A stretch of DNA of 64,000 bases from Thalassospiraceae bacterium LMO-JJ14 (GCA_021555105.2 CP134604.1:3510501-3574500); one strand, 5' to 3'; shown: positions 43,344-53,493, counted from the stretch's first letter. Notes: generated from the letters alone by a model not told the origin. Numbers and translations are program-made.

Positions 43344-46106
43344 CTAGCGCAGCGGCTCCACCTTGGCGGCACAGTACTTGAACTCGGGGATCTTGCCGAT
43401 CGGATCGAGCTGCGGGTTGGTCAGTTCGTTGGCCGAGGCCTCGACGTACGCGAACGGGATGAAGATCGTTCCCGGCGCCACCGCATTGTCGGCGCGCACC
43501 GCGATTTTGACCTCGCCCCGGCGCGTCGACACCTTCACCTTGTCGCCCGGCTCGATGCCGAATTTGGCGATGTCGATGGTGTTCATCTGCACCGTCGGCG
43601 TCGGCTGCACCTGGTCGAGCACATACGAGCGCCGCGTCATCGCGCCGGTATGCCAGTGTTCGAGTTGACGCCCGGTGATCAGGATGTAGGGGAATTTCTT
43701 GTCCGGCACTTCGTTGGGCGGCGTGACGTTGGCCGGAACGAACTTGCCGAGCCCGTCGTCGGTCACAAAACGGTCGGCAAAAACGATGTCCTCGCCTGGA
43801 TGACCCGGCGCCGGGCACGGATAGGTGACGGAGTTCTCGTTCTCCAGCCGCTGCCAGGTAATGTTGTCGAGCGACGGCATTGCCTGTTTCATCTCCGCGA
43901 ACACATCGGCCGGCGACTTGTACTTCCACTTCAGACCCAGACCCTTGGCCATCTGCACCGTGATCCACCAGTCCGGCTTGGCGTCGCCCGGCGCATCCAG
44001 CGCCTTGCGGCCCATCTGCACCTGGCGGTTGGTGTTCGATACCGAGCCGTCCTTTTCCGGCCATGCCGTCGCCGGCAGCACGACATCGGCGAACATCGCC
44101 GTTTCGGTGAGGAAAATGTCCTGCACCACCAGATGATCGAGCTTGGCCAGCGCATCGCGCGCATGGTTGGCATCCGGGTCCGACATCGCCGGGTTTTCGC
44201 CCATGATGTACATGCCGTGAATTTCATCGTCATGAATGGCGTGAATGATCTCGACCACGGTCAGGCCCGGATCGGGATCGAGTTTGGTCTGCCACAGTTC
44301 CTCGAAGCGGCCCCGCAGGTCGTCGTTGCCGACCTTCATGTAATCGGGGAAGACCATCGGGATCAGACCCGCATCGGACGCACCCTGCACGTTGTTCTGA
44401 CCGCGCAGCGGATGCAGACCGGTACCGGGACGCCCGGTGTGGCCGGTCATCAGCGCCAGCGAAATCAGGCAACGCGCATTGTCCGTGCCGTGCGTATGCT
44501 GCGACACACCCATACCCCAGAAGATGATCGACCGTCCTGAGGTCGCGTATTTGCGGGCGACCGTGCGCAGTTCATCGGCCGCGATGCCGCAAACGGCTTC
44601 CATCTTCTCGGGCGAGAAGTCCTTCAGGTGCTTCTTGATCTTGTTGAAACCCTCGGTGTGCGACTGGATGTACTGCTTGTCGTACAGGCCTTCCTCGACG
44701 ATCACGTGCATGATCGCGTTCAGCATGGCGACATCGCTGCCCGACTTGAATTGCAGCATGTGCGTGGCGTGGCGTTTCAGGGCCTGGCCGCGCGGATCCA
44801 TGACGACCAGCTCGGCGCCGCGTTTGACGGCCTGCTTGAAATAGGTCGCGGCGACCGGGTGGTTTTCGATCGGGTTGGCACCGATGACGACAATCACGTC
44901 CGCGTCCTTCGCCGCCATGAACGGCGCGGTCACGGCACCGGAACCGATGCATTCCATCAGCGCAGCCACCGACGATGCATGGCACAGACGCGTGCAGTGA
45001 TCGACGTTGTTGGAGCCAAAACCGGTCCGCACCAGCTTCTGGAACAGATACGCTTCCTCGTTCGAGCATTTGGCCGAACCGAACCCGGCAAGGGCCTTCG
45101 GCCCGTGCTTGGTGCGGATGCCCTTCAGGCCCTTGGCGGCAAGCTTCAATGCTTCGTCCCACGTCGCTTCTCGGAAGTGGGTATAGGGATTGGCGGGATC
45201 GACATTGATGCCCTTGGGCTTGCCCGGCTTGCGGATCAGCGGCTTGGTCAGGCGCTCCGGGCTGGTGACGTAATCGAAGCCGAAGCGGCCCTTGACGCAC
45301 AAGCGGTTTTCATTCGAACGCCCGCCGGCGCCCTCGACCCAGGCGATTTCATCGCGGCCGGTCTTCTTGTTCTTCTTGATGTTGTAGGTGATCTGACAAC
45401 CGACACCGCAGTACGGACACACCGACTGCACCTGCTTGTCGGCGACACGCCCGCCCCGGCCCTTGTCATCGATGATTGTCTTCGGCATCAGCGCGCCGGT
45501 CGGGCAGGCCTGCACGCACTCGCCGCAGGCGACACAGGTCGAATTGCCCATCGGATCGTCGAAATCGAAGACGATCTTGGCGTCGTGCCCACGCGACGCC
45601 ATGCCGATGACGTCGTTGACCTGCACTTCGCGGCACGCGCGCACACACAGATTGCAATGGATGCAGGCATCGAGATTGACCGCCATCGCCGAATGCGAGA
45701 CGTCCGGCTTGGGACGGTTGCCCTTGGGGAAGCGCGACGTCTTGACGTTCATCGCTTTGGTCCAGCTCAGGAACGCAGACTGGCTGTCATGCGCGTCCTT
45801 GGTCTTCGGCTGATCGGCCATCAAAAGCTCGATCACCATTCTGCGGGACTTCTTGGCACGTTCCGACTGGGTGAAAACTTTCATGCCATCCGCCGGGGTG
45901 CGCACGCACGACGCCGCCAACACGCGCTCGCCTTCGATCTCGACCATGCAGGCGCGGCAGTTGCCGTCGGCCCGGTAACCGGGCGCGTCCTTCCAGCAGA
46001 GGTGCGGAATCGTCTTCCCCCGACGTTTGGCGACCTGCCAGATCGTTTCGTCGGGTTCAGCAGTGACTTTCTTGCCGTCGAGCGTGAAGGTAATTTGGTC
46101 CGACAT
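43344..46106 (-). CDS. fdhA: NAD-dependent formate dehydrogenase, molybdopterin alpha subunit
   Basis: A 920-residue Mo/W-bis-MGD enzyme. The order is: NuoG-like [2Fe-2S] domain (Cys37, 50, 53, 67), two [4Fe-4S] ferredoxin motifs (Cys148-158 and Cys191-201), Fe4S4 at the start of the catalytic domain (CPYCGVGC at 230-237, Cys270), then the catalytic domain with Mo ligand Cys375 followed by His376 (CTRLCHAS; the position of Sec in E. coli FdhF), and a C-terminal dinucleotide-binding domain. It oxidises formate to CO2. The ATG overlaps the fdhB stop. In this cluster it disposes of formate released from formyl-CoA. Confidence 0.92.
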   Translation of the reverse strand: MSDQITFTLDGKKVTAEPDETIWQVAKRRGKTIPHLCWKDAPGYRADGNCRACMVEIEGERVLAASCVRTPADGMKVFTQSERAKKSRRMVIELLMADQPKTKDAHDSQSAFLSWTKAMNVKTSRFPKGNRPKPDVSHSAMAVNLDACIHCNLCVRACREVQVNDVIGMASRGHDAKIVFDFDDPMGNSTCVACGECVQACPTGALMPKTIIDDKGRGGRVADKQVQSVCPYCGVGCQITYNIKKNKKTGRDEIAWVEGAGGRSNENRLCVKGRFGFDYVTSPERLTKPLIRKPGKPKGINVDPANPYTHFREATWDEALKLAAKGLKGIRTKHGPKALAGFGSAKCSNEEAYLFQKLVRTGFGSNNVDHCTRLCHASSVAALMECIGSGAVTAPFMAAKDADVIVVIGANPIENHPVAATYFKQAVKRGAELVVMDPRGQALKRHATHMLQFKSGSDVAMLNAIMHVIVEEGLYDKQYIQSHTEGFNKIKKHLKDFSPEKMEAVCGIAADELRTVARKYATSGRSIIFWGMGVSQHTHGTDNARCLISLALMTGHTGRPGTGLHPLRGQNNVQGASDAGLIPMVFPDYMKVGNDDLRGRFEELWQTKLDPDPGLTVVEIIHAIHDDEIHGMYIMGENPAMSDPDANHARDALAKLDHLVVQDIFLTETAMFADVVLPATAWPEKDGSVSNTNRQVQMGRKALDAPGDAKPDWWITVQMAKGLGLKWKYKSPADVFAEMKQAMPSLDNITWQRLENENSVTYPCPAPGHPGEDIVFADRFVTDDGLGKFVPANVTPPNEVPDKKFPYILITGRQLEHWHTGAMTRRSYVLDQVQPTPTVQMNTIDIAKFGIEPGDKVKVSTRRGEVKIAVRADNAVAPGTIFIPFAYVEASANELTNPQLDPIGKIPEFKYCAAKVEPLR

Positions 46107-47812
46107 CACGTAATGTCCTTCTTGAAGTATTTGATCACCGAGCGGATCGGGTTCGGCGCTGCCTGCCCCAGACCGCAGATCGATGCATCCATCATGGCAT
46201 CCGAAAGTTCACCAAGCAGTTTGGTGTTCCACTTCTTGGTATCCATCAGTTTGACCGCTTTCTCGCAGCCGACACGGCACGGTGTACACTGACCGCAGCT
46301 TTCATCTTCAAAGAATTTCAGAAGATTCACGGACACGTCGCGCATGTGATCCTTGTCCGACAGGATCACCACGGCGTGCGACCCGACGAAGTGCCCGTAC
46401 TTTTCAAGCTGGCCGAAATCGAGCGCAAGATTGCCCATCGACGCGGGCATGATCCCACCGGACGGCCCGCCCGGCAGATAGCCCTTGAAGGTATGCCCGT
46501 CGAGCATCCCGCCACAGGCTTCGATCAGTTCTTCCGCCGTCGCACCGGCCGCGGTCAGCACCACACCCGGGTTCTTGACGCGCCCGGAAACGGAATAAGA
46601 CCGGTTGCCCTTGTGGCCGTCGCGGCCCTGCTTGATGAACCAGTCGGCCCCCTTGGCGAGGATTTCCGGCATCCAGTAAACGGTTTCGACGTTGTGAACC
46701 AGCGTCGGGCGGCCGAAGACGCCGACCTGTGCCACATACGGCGGGCGGTGACGCGGCAGGCCGCGTTTGCCCTCGATGCTTTCGATCATCGCGCTTTCCT
46801 CGCCGCAAATATAGGCACCCGCGCCACGGCGCAGATGCACATAACCGGGCTCGATGATCTTCTTCTTTTCGAGTACCGCGATTTCCTTGAGCAGAACGTT
46901 GCGGATGTGCGGATATTCATCGCGGAGATAGATATAGACCGCCGTGGCATCCACACCCCAGGCGCCGATCAGCATCCCTTCGAGGAATTGGTGCGGTTTG
47001 GTTTCCAGATAGAGCTTGTCCTTGAACGTCCCCGGCTCGCCTTCGTCGGCGTTGATGCACATGTAACGCGGCCCCTCGGCCGCACGCACGAACTTCCACT
47101 TCTGCCCGGACGGAAACCCGGCGCCGCCCAGCCCGCGCAGTCCGGCTTCGAGAAACGTCTCGATGACCTGATCGGGCGTCTGCTTGCCCTTGCGCAGACC
47201 CTTCAGAACTTTGTAGCCGCCCGCCTTCACATAGGCATCATGGCTCTGGTATTTGACTTTCGCAGGCTTGATGTCGCGGTTTTTGGCGGCTTTCAACAAC
47301 GACGCAACCGACACGTTGCCGGTATAATTCTGGCCGATCGCCGCCGCCGGCGCCTTGTCGCAAAGTCCCATGCACGGCGCGTGCTGGACTCGCACATACT
47401 TGGGCGCCTTGTTACCAAGCGATTTGATGATGTCCTTGGCGCCGGCCATTTCGCAGCTCAGCGAATCGCAGACCCGGATCGTCACTTCGGCCGGGGCATC
47501 CTCGCCTTCGCGGACCACGTCGAAGTGATGATAGAATGTCGCGACCTCGTACACCTCGGCCATTGCCAGCTTCATTTCCTCGGCCAACGCCGCCAGATGC
47601 GCGGCTGACAGATGCCCGTACTTGTCCTGAATCAGATGCAGGTGCTCGATCAGCAGATCCCGTGCGCGGGACTTGCCTTTCAAAAGCTTCTGCACGTCCC
47701 CCCGTGCATCGGGCTGAACCTGTCGGCCTTTCGGGAAGGCCCGCGATTTCTTGCGATTGCCGCCGCCCGGGCGAACAGGCTTGGTTTTCTTTCTTTTCTC
47801 GAATGTATCCAT
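46106..47812 (-). CDS. fdhB: Formate dehydrogenase NAD-reducing subunit (fused 24-kDa/51-kDa type)
   Basis: A 568-residue fusion. Residues about 40-200 are a NuoE/FdsG-like thioredoxin-fold domain with the [2Fe-2S] cysteines in CDSLSCEMAGA and APCMGLCDKAP. Residues about 220-568 are a NuoF/FdsB-like NADH/FMN domain (GLRGLGGAGFPSG, NADEGEPGTFKD) ending with the [4Fe-4S] motif ESCGQCTPCRVGC. In many bacteria these are two genes (fdsG, fdsB); here they are one. It passes electrons from FdhA to NAD+. A basic N-terminal tail precedes the first domain. Confidence 0.9.
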   Translation of the reverse strand: MDTFEKRKKTKPVRPGGGNRKKSRAFPKGRQVQPDARGDVQKLLKGKSRARDLLIEHLHLIQDKYGHLSAAHLAALAEEMKLAMAEVYEVATFYHHFDVVREGEDAPAEVTIRVCDSLSCEMAGAKDIIKSLGNKAPKYVRVQHAPCMGLCDKAPAAAIGQNYTGNVSVASLLKAAKNRDIKPAKVKYQSHDAYVKAGGYKVLKGLRKGKQTPDQVIETFLEAGLRGLGGAGFPSGQKWKFVRAAEGPRYMCINADEGEPGTFKDKLYLETKPHQFLEGMLIGAWGVDATAVYIYLRDEYPHIRNVLLKEIAVLEKKKIIEPGYVHLRRGAGAYICGEESAMIESIEGKRGLPRHRPPYVAQVGVFGRPTLVHNVETVYWMPEILAKGADWFIKQGRDGHKGNRSYSVSGRVKNPGVVLTAAGATAEELIEACGGMLDGHTFKGYLPGGPSGGIMPASMGNLALDFGQLEKYGHFVGSHAVVILSDKDHMRDVSVNLLKFFEDESCGQCTPCRVGCEKAVKLMDTKKWNTKLLGELSDAMMDASICGLGQAAPNPIRSVIKYFKKDIT

Positions 47813-47824
47813 AATGCCGTAAAC

Positions 47825-48367
47825 CTATTTCACCAATGGCAGCAGTTTCTTGAAAGCGTCCGTCCCGGCTTTTCCTAGCCATTCGAACACGACCATTTCC
47901 GTCGTAACAATGCCCGCTCCGCAAGCCCCCAGACGGTCGAGGCATGCCCGCTCGCTTTCCAGCGTGCGTGACGACGTCGCATCCGTCACGACAAACACCT
48001 CATAGCCTTCGTCCATCAGGTTGACTGCTGTCTGCATGACGCAGATATGCGCCTCCATCCCGGCTATGACGGCCTGTTTGCGCCCCAGGGCGTGGAATGT
48101 ATCGGCAAAGTGTTGATCTTCCATGCAGGAAAAATGCATCTTTTCCAACACCGGCAGGCCGCTCGACACCGAAGCAATTTCCTTCACTGTCTGGCCCAGT
48201 CCCTTTGGGTACTGTTCCGTCAGCAGAACAGGAATTTCCAGCTCGCGGGCCACGGAAATCAGAAGCTTCGCATTCTTGATGGTGCGCGCCGGCGCCTGCA
48301 TGGCCGGCACAAGCCGCTCTTGCATGTCGATGACGATGAGGCATGAATCGCTTGATCGTATTAGCAT
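47825..48367 (-). CDS. Isochorismatase-fold hydrolase
   Basis: A 180-residue cysteine hydrolase with the triad Asp14 (LIVIDMQE), Lys in LEKMHFSC and Cys in GMEAHICVMQT. These enzymes hydrolyse N-carbamoyl compounds, nicotinamide-like amides or related esters. It lies twelve bases upstream of fdhB on the same strand and downstream of the CoA-ligase pair after a 166-base gap in which no other gene is visible. A role in an oxalate-related amide (for example oxamate-type substrates) is conceivable but only inferred from position. Confidence 0.78.
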   Translation of the reverse strand: MLIRSSDSCLIVIDMQERLVPAMQAPARTIKNAKLLISVARELEIPVLLTEQYPKGLGQTVKEIASVSSGLPVLEKMHFSCMEDQHFADTFHALGRKQAVIAGMEAHICVMQTAVNLMDEGYEVFVVTDATSSRTLESERACLDRLGACGAGIVTTEMVVFEWLGKAGTDAFKKLLPLVK

Positions 48368-48533
48368 GGATGCCGTCCGGCTTTGATGCCTTTACCCATT
48401 GCAACCGATGAACGAGAACGCCGTTCACGACCGCTTCCTCCGTTGCCATTCCGCTCAATGGCGCGCGACACACCATATGGCGCGTCTTGCCCGGTGGTCA
48501 AACATACATCGAACGCCGTTTCGTTGACGCACA

Positions 48534-49412
48534 TTAGGCACGCACCATTGCATCGGCCATCGCCGGCGCGACAGAGACTACGTTCTCGACGACACTCGCG
48601 CCCGCAGCCTTGAGAGCCGCGTTCTTCGTAACGGCATTGCCGCTGCCGAACACGGAAAGCGTTCCGGCATGGCCCATGCGGCGTTGCGCCGGGGCATGGC
48701 GCCCGACAACCAGGGCGATGACGGGCTTTTCGTAGGACTGCGCCTTCAGAAATGCCGCCGCCTGTTCTTCCTCGCTGCCGCCGATTTCACCGATCAGCAC
48801 GACGCCATGCGTGTCCGGGTCGGCCATGAAAAGTTCAAGGCAGCGGACAAAGCCTATCCCGTGCACGGGATCACCGCCGATGCCGACCGTTGTCGACTGG
48901 CCGAGGCCGAGGCTGCTAAGACTGGCGACGACTTCGCTGGTCAGTGAGGCCGACCTGGAGGCAATGCCGATGTGGCCGGGCTTGGCATCGGCCGTCGACA
49001 TGACGCCGATTTTGCAGGCCCCCGGGGTCAGAACGCCTTGCGAGTTCGGCCCGACCAGTTCGCTTTTCGAGCCCCGGAGTGCATCTTTGACACGCACCAT
49101 ATCAAGCACCGGAATGCGTTCGGTGACGCACACGATCAAAGGCATTTCCGCCTCGATCGCCTCGATCATGGCCTGCGCGGCGTTGTGCGCCGGCACCATG
49201 ATCATGCTCGCATTGGCAGCGGCTTCGCGCATCGCTTCACCGACCGTGTTGAACACGGGACGGCCGATATGGTTCTTGCCGCCCTTGCCGGGGCGCACGC
49301 CGCCGACAACGTTGGTGCCGTAGTTGATGGCCTGATCGGTATAGAACGTGCCGGATCGCCCGGTCATACCCTGTACGATCAGTTTGGTGTTTGCATTTGC
49401 AAGAATGCTCAT
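48534..49412 (-). CDS. Succinyl-CoA synthetase alpha-like subunit of an acyl-CoA ligase (SucD/MtkB family)
   Basis: A 292-residue protein with the CoA-binding Rossmann domain ([19 protein letters not shown]) and the phospho-histidine His248 in RMGHAGTLS. Two usually invariant stretches differ from E. coli SucD: GPNCPGV is GPNSQGV (residues 121-127) and SRSGTLTYE is SRSASLTSE (152-160). These changes, and the location in an oxalate/formate cluster rather than with TCA genes, point to a different acid substrate. Malate-CoA ligase (MtkB) is one alternative; a dedicated oxalate ligase is another. Confidence 0.8.
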   Translation of the reverse strand: MSILANANTKLIVQGMTGRSGTFYTDQAINYGTNVVGGVRPGKGGKNHIGRPVFNTVGEAMREAAANASMIMVPAHNAAQAMIEAIEAEMPLIVCVTERIPVLDMVRVKDALRGSKSELVGPNSQGVLTPGACKIGVMSTADAKPGHIGIASRSASLTSEVVASLSSLGLGQSTTVGIGGDPVHGIGFVRCLELFMADPDTHGVVLIGEIGGSEEEQAAAFLKAQSYEKPVIALVVGRHAPAQRRMGHAGTLSVFGSGNAVTKNAALKAAGASVVENVVSVAPAMADAMVRA

Positions 49413-49426
49413 GTTTCCGTTCCCCC

Positions 49427-50590
49427 TCAGGCCGCGCGCGCGATTGCGGTCTGAACCGCATCGCTTATCGAATCGCAGCGCTCATGCGGCACGTTCCGGT
49501 CGACCAGCATTTGCCGCGCATAGTCGGCATTATGTCCGGCAAGGCGGGTCACGACCGGCACCTTGCGGTCCGACCAGGCGAGCGCAAGCGCCAGCGCTTC
49601 GGCAATGGTGTCGCAAGGCGTCATGCCGCCACCGTGAATGTGCACGAGTATCGACTTCACGTTCGGGTCGCTCAGCAGCATGCCGATCCCGCGCGCCACC
49701 TGCAGGCTCGTCGCGGTGGTGCGGATATCCATGAAGTTGGCGGCACGCCCGCCGGCATCGGTGATCATGTCCTGGGTCGCCAGGGCAAGCCCCGCACCGT
49801 TGACGACGACGCCGATATTACCGTCGAGGCGGACCAGATTGATCTCGTCCTTCTGTGCCTGCATCTCGATTTCATCCCCTTCCGCGCCGGAAGAGAGGGT
49901 GGCGAATTCCGGATGCCGGTAGAGCGCATTGTTGTCGATGCTGATCTTGGCATCGACCGCGCAGAACGTGCCGTCGCGGGTCAGCGTCAGGGGATTGACC
50001 TCGATCAGGGTTGCATCCGTGCGCAGAAACACCTTGACCAGAGCGGCGATGATATCGCGCGCCTCTGCCGCCGGTGTACCGGAAATCCCGAGCTTGTCGA
50101 GGAACCCGGTACAGGCGGCATCGTCGAACGCGCCGTCATAGGAGACGCTCAGGGCCTCGACGATCCCGGGTTCGCGTTTGACGCGTTCCTCGAAATCGAC
50201 ACCGCCCGCTTTCGAGCCGAGCACCGAAACAGTGCCGCTCGACTGATCGACAATGACGGCAAGAAAAAAATCACGTTCGGAATCGACAGCCGTTTCGACA
50301 TACACCCGCTCGACGGTTTCGCCGTCGGCGCCGGTTTGCGGCGTCACCAGCCGGGCGCCGATCAGGCGCTTGGCGATTTCACCGACCTTGCTCGGCGTTG
50401 CCGCCAGCTCGACGCCGCCGGCCAGACCGCGCCCGCCGGCCAGGATTTGAGCCTTCACGGCAAATTTATGTCCCGGCAGTACGCGCGCCTGCGCTTCCGC
50501 GTCGGCGGGCGTCGTGGCGATATGTCCCTCGGGCACGGGCACGCCGTATTGCGCCAGGATTTCCTTCGCTTCGTGTTCATATAAATTCAT
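49427..50590 (-). CDS. Succinyl-CoA synthetase beta-like subunit of an acyl-CoA ligase (SucC/MtkA family)
   Basis: A 387-residue ATP-grasp subunit (MNLYEHEAKEILAQYGVP start, ILAGGRGLAGGV, LIEVNPL, DAKISIDNNALYR, DGNIGVVVNGAGLA). Loops that contact the acid or CoA differ from standard SucC: D-V-G-G-G-A becomes DIRTTA (288-293), G-G-I-V-R-C-D becomes GGGMTPCD (320-327), and the E of x-E-G-G-V becomes A in SKAGGV (126-131). It is the first gene of the leftward transcript from the operator-bearing gap 50591-50923 and sits fourteen bases before the alpha subunit gene. Substrate is not settled. Confidence 0.8.
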   Translation of the reverse strand: MNLYEHEAKEILAQYGVPVPEGHIATTPADAEAQARVLPGHKFAVKAQILAGGRGLAGGVELAATPSKVGEIAKRLIGARLVTPQTGADGETVERVYVETAVDSERDFFLAVIVDQSSGTVSVLGSKAGGVDFEERVKREPGIVEALSVSYDGAFDDAACTGFLDKLGISGTPAAEARDIIAALVKVFLRTDATLIEVNPLTLTRDGTFCAVDAKISIDNNALYRHPEFATLSSGAEGDEIEMQAQKDEINLVRLDGNIGVVVNGAGLALATQDMITDAGGRAANFMDIRTTATSLQVARGIGMLLSDPNVKSILVHIHGGGMTPCDTIAEALALALAWSDRKVPVVTRLAGHNADYARQMLVDRNVPHERCDSISDAVQTAIARAA

Positions 50591-50682
50591 GGGCCACCTC
50601 CCGGTCTGCTGGGGATAAAACCTGCATGCAGTTGTTATTGCGATTTTTTTGCTTGCAATTCAGTCTGATTTATCCCTTCAAT

Positions 50683-50701
50683 CTGGTATACCATATACCA
50701 G
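50683..50701. promoter_or_regulatory. GntR-type operator, site 1
   Basis: CTGGTAT-accat-ATACCAG is a perfect 19-base palindrome and contains TGGTATACCA (50684-50693). It lies 93 bases upstream of the sucC-like start and 223 bases upstream of gntR, in the 333-base divergent gap (50591-50923), where no gene is visible. The symmetry and core GTATAC fit operators of FadR/FCD-type GntR regulators. Confidence 0.6.
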
Positions 50702-50822
50702 TGAAGAAGTTTCGGCAATTCAAAAAACTGCAGAAAACCAAGGGTTACAGAGGGAACTTTAGGTGCACCGCAACATAAAAATGTTCAGATTCAGCTATTG
50801 CGGCTGCATGGGAGGTGGCATA

Positions 50823-50832
50823 TGGTATACCA
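50823..50832. promoter_or_regulatory. GntR-type operator, site 2
   Basis: A second exact TGGTATACCA, about 92 bases before the gntR ATG at 50924 and 139 bases from site 1. Two identical palindromes in a divergent promoter suggest cooperative control or looping by the GntR protein. Confidence 0.6.
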
Positions 50833-50923
50833 AGTACATATGAAGCGGCCGGGCGGGCGTCAGGTGCGGATAACGCATCGTCACCCGATAAAAAAGCAAT
50901 CCGGCGGCAATCAGGAGGGGGCG

Positions 50924-51679
50924 ATGGCGCGGAGCTTGAAGCTCAAGGCAGTCGGCACGAATTTCAGCCTCAAGGATCATATCTATGAGGTGCTGAAAGA
51001 AGCCATCACCGGCATGAATATCTATGATGCCGATGCCAACCTGAAGCTTGAAGAACGGAAAATGGCCGAGCAGCTCGGCATTTCCCGCACCCCGATTCGC
51101 GAAGCCCTGGCCCGTCTCGAACAGGAAGGCTTCGTAGATATCCAGCCCCGCAAGGGCATCTTCATCAAACGCAAGTCCAGAGAAGAAGTCCTCGAGATGA
51201 TCACCGTCTGGGCGGCACTGGAAAGCATGGCGGCGCGCCTGACGACGACCCATGCCAGCGACGACGAAATCAGTTCGTTGCGCCGCATGGTCGCCGATTA
51301 CACCAAAAACGAAGCGCGCGAACACATGGACGAGTATTCGGAAGCGAATATCCGCTTTCATCGCCGCATTCTCGAACTTTCAAAATGCTCGATGCTGCAT
51401 TCCATCGCCGACGGATTGTTCTTGCACATGCGCGCCATCCGCGCCCGCGCCATGGCCGAGGCCGACCGGGTCAGCCTTTCGGTCGACGACCACATGCACA
51501 TCATCGAGGCGCTGGAAAAGCGCGACGGCGATCTCGCCAGCAAACTGGTGCGCGAACATACCATGCAGTTGCATGCGCATATTCGCCAGAGCTGGCACGA
51601 ATTCACGGACCACGCCCCGGAAGACGACGACAAGTCCGAACCGGCGCCAACCCGGTCCAAACGCAAAACTGCCGGCTGA
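50924..51679 (+). CDS. GntR-family (FadR/FCD) transcriptional regulator of the oxalate cluster
   Basis: A 251-residue regulator. ATG at 50924 is chosen for GGAGGGGG just upstream. The winged helix is at about 20-85 (MAEQLGISRTPIREALARLEQEGFV in pieces), and an FCD ligand domain at about 95-225 carries the metal-site pattern FHRRILELS and HMHIIEALEKRD. A basic tail ends the protein. It precedes oxc by 30 bases on the same strand. Its probable operator TGGTATACCA occurs at 50684, 50823 and, with one change, 58455. Ligand probably oxalate, oxalyl-CoA or formate. Confidence 0.85.
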   Translation: MARSLKLKAVGTNFSLKDHIYEVLKEAITGMNIYDADANLKLEERKMAEQLGISRTPIREALARLEQEGFVDIQPRKGIFIKRKSREEVLEMITVWAALESMAARLTTTHASDDEISSLRRMVADYTKNEAREHMDEYSEANIRFHRRILELSKCSMLHSIADGLFLHMRAIRARAMAEADRVSLSVDDHMHIIEALEKRDGDLASKLVREHTMQLHAHIRQSWHEFTDHAPEDDDKSEPAPTRSKRKTAG

Positions 51680-51709
51680 AAACAGCCGCCCGACCACGGA
51701 GGATACGAC

Positions 51710-53452
51710 ATGTCGTCGACCGCGACGGAAGTCCAGGCAACTGAAGCCACCGATGACGCACAGGCGCTCACCGATGGGTTCCATCTTGTCATCGATGCGC
51801 TGAAACTTAACGGTATCAGCACAATATATAATGTCCCGGGGATTCCGATCACCGATCTCGGCCGCATGATGCAGGCCGAAGGCTTGCGTGTCCTGTCGTT
51901 CCGCCACGAACAGCATGCCGGGTATGCCGCCGCGATCGCAGGCTACCTGACGAAAAAGCCCGGTGTCTGCCTGACGGTGTCCGCGCCCGGCTTCCTCAAC
52001 GGTCTGACCGCGCTGGCGCACGCCACCACCAACTGTTACCCGATGATCCTGATTTCCGGTTCGTCGGAGCGTGAAATCGTCGACCTGATGCAGGGCGACT
52101 ACGAGGAAATGGACCAACTCGCCATCGCCAAGCCGATGTGCAAGGCGGCATACCGCGTGCTGCACGCCGAAGACATAGGAATCGGCATTGCGCGTGCCAT
52201 CCGCGCCGCGGTTTCCGGCCGTCCGGGCGGCGTTTACCTGGATCTGCCGGCAGCGCTGCTGGGTCAGGTCATGGATGCCGAAGCAGGCGCCAAATCGCTG
52301 GTCGAAGTCATCGACCCGGCACCGGCGCAGCTACCGGCACCGGATTCCGTCAAACGCGCGCTGGATGTTCTCAAATCCGCCGAGCGGCCGCTGATCGTTC
52401 TCGGCAAGGGCGCCGCCTATGCGCAGGCCGATGACGCCATCCGCGCGCTGGTCGAAAAAAGCGGCATTCCGTACATCGCCATGAGCATGGCCAAGGGCCT
52501 TTTGCCGGACGATCACGATCTGTACGCCGGCGCCGCCCGCTCGCTTGTGCTGAAAGAATCCGACACCGTGATGCTGATCGGTGCCCGGCTCAACTGGCTG
52601 CTGTCGCACGGCAAGGGCAAAACCTGGGGCACGGCGCCGAAGAAATTCATCCATATCGATATCGAACCGAAGGAAATGGACTCCAACGTCGAAATCGTCG
52701 CCCCGCTGGTCGGCGATATCGCATCGTGCGTCGATGCCCTTCTGGACGGCATGGGGAACGGCTGGACACCGCCGCCCGCGGCATGGACCGACGCCGTCAA
52801 GGCGAAGCGCGACACCAACGTCGAGCGCATGGCGCCGAAGCTGCAAAACAACAACGTGCCGATGGATTACCACGGCGCACTCGGCGCGCTGAAACGGATC
52901 ATCGCCGCCAACCCCGACGTGATCCTGGTCAACGAAGGCGCCAACACGCTCGATTTCGCACGCTCCATCATCGACATGTTCAAGCCCCGCAAGCGGCTTG
53001 ATGTCGGCACCTGGGGTGTCATGGGCATCGGCATGGGCCAGGCCATCGCGGCGGCCGTGGAAACCGGTCATCCGGTGCTCTGCGTCGAGGGTGACAGCGC
53101 CTTCGGGTTCTCCGGCATGGAGGTCGAGACGATCTGCCGTTACAACCTGCCGGTCTGCGTCGTTGTCTTCAACAACGGCGGCATCTACCGCGGCACCGAC
53201 ACCAATCCGACCGGCGGCGCCGACGTGGCACCGACGGTGTTCGTCAAGGACGCGCGTTATGACAAGATGATGGAAGCGTTCGGCGGCGTCGGCGTGTATG
53301 CGACATCCCCCGACGAGCTGGCACAGGCGGTCGAAGAAGCCCTGAAATCGGGCAAGCCGACCCTCGTCAACGCCGTCATCGACGGAAACGCCGGTACCGA
53401 AAGCGGCCGTATCGGCAATCTCAACCCGCAAAGCGTCGTGTCCAAGAAATAA
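51710..53452 (+). CDS. oxc: Oxalyl-CoA decarboxylase
   Basis: A 580-residue TPP enzyme with the catalytic Glu67 in [12 protein letters not shown], the TPP/Mg segment [20 protein letters not shown] (about 460-480) followed by NNGGIYRG, and the C-terminal [12 protein letters not shown] typical of oxalyl-CoA decarboxylases. It converts oxalyl-CoA to formyl-CoA and CO2 in the cytoplasm. ATG follows GGAGGATACGAC. Forms an operon with the CoA-transferase 41 bases downstream. Confidence 0.93.
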   Translation: MSSTATEVQATEATDDAQALTDGFHLVIDALKLNGISTIYNVPGIPITDLGRMMQAEGLRVLSFRHEQHAGYAAAIAGYLTKKPGVCLTVSAPGFLNGLTALAHATTNCYPMILISGSSEREIVDLMQGDYEEMDQLAIAKPMCKAAYRVLHAEDIGIGIARAIRAAVSGRPGGVYLDLPAALLGQVMDAEAGAKSLVEVIDPAPAQLPAPDSVKRALDVLKSAERPLIVLGKGAAYAQADDAIRALVEKSGIPYIAMSMAKGLLPDDHDLYAGAARSLVLKESDTVMLIGARLNWLLSHGKGKTWGTAPKKFIHIDIEPKEMDSNVEIVAPLVGDIASCVDALLDGMGNGWTPPPAAWTDAVKAKRDTNVERMAPKLQNNNVPMDYHGALGALKRIIAANPDVILVNEGANTLDFARSIIDMFKPRKRLDVGTWGVMGIGMGQAIAAAVETGHPVLCVEGDSAFGFSGMEVETICRYNLPVCVVVFNNGGIYRGTDTNPTGGADVAPTVFVKDARYDKMMEAFGGVGVYATSPDELAQAVEEALKSGKPTLVNAVIDGNAGTESGRIGNLNPQSVVSKK

Positions 53453-53493
53453 GAACACGTCATGGCATTCACACCAATAAGCAGGAGCAAATT

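Noticed and set aside
44628-46292. A 554-codon plus-strand frame over fdhA
   Set aside because: Antisense to the cluster-binding domains of formate dehydrogenase; no motif of its own.
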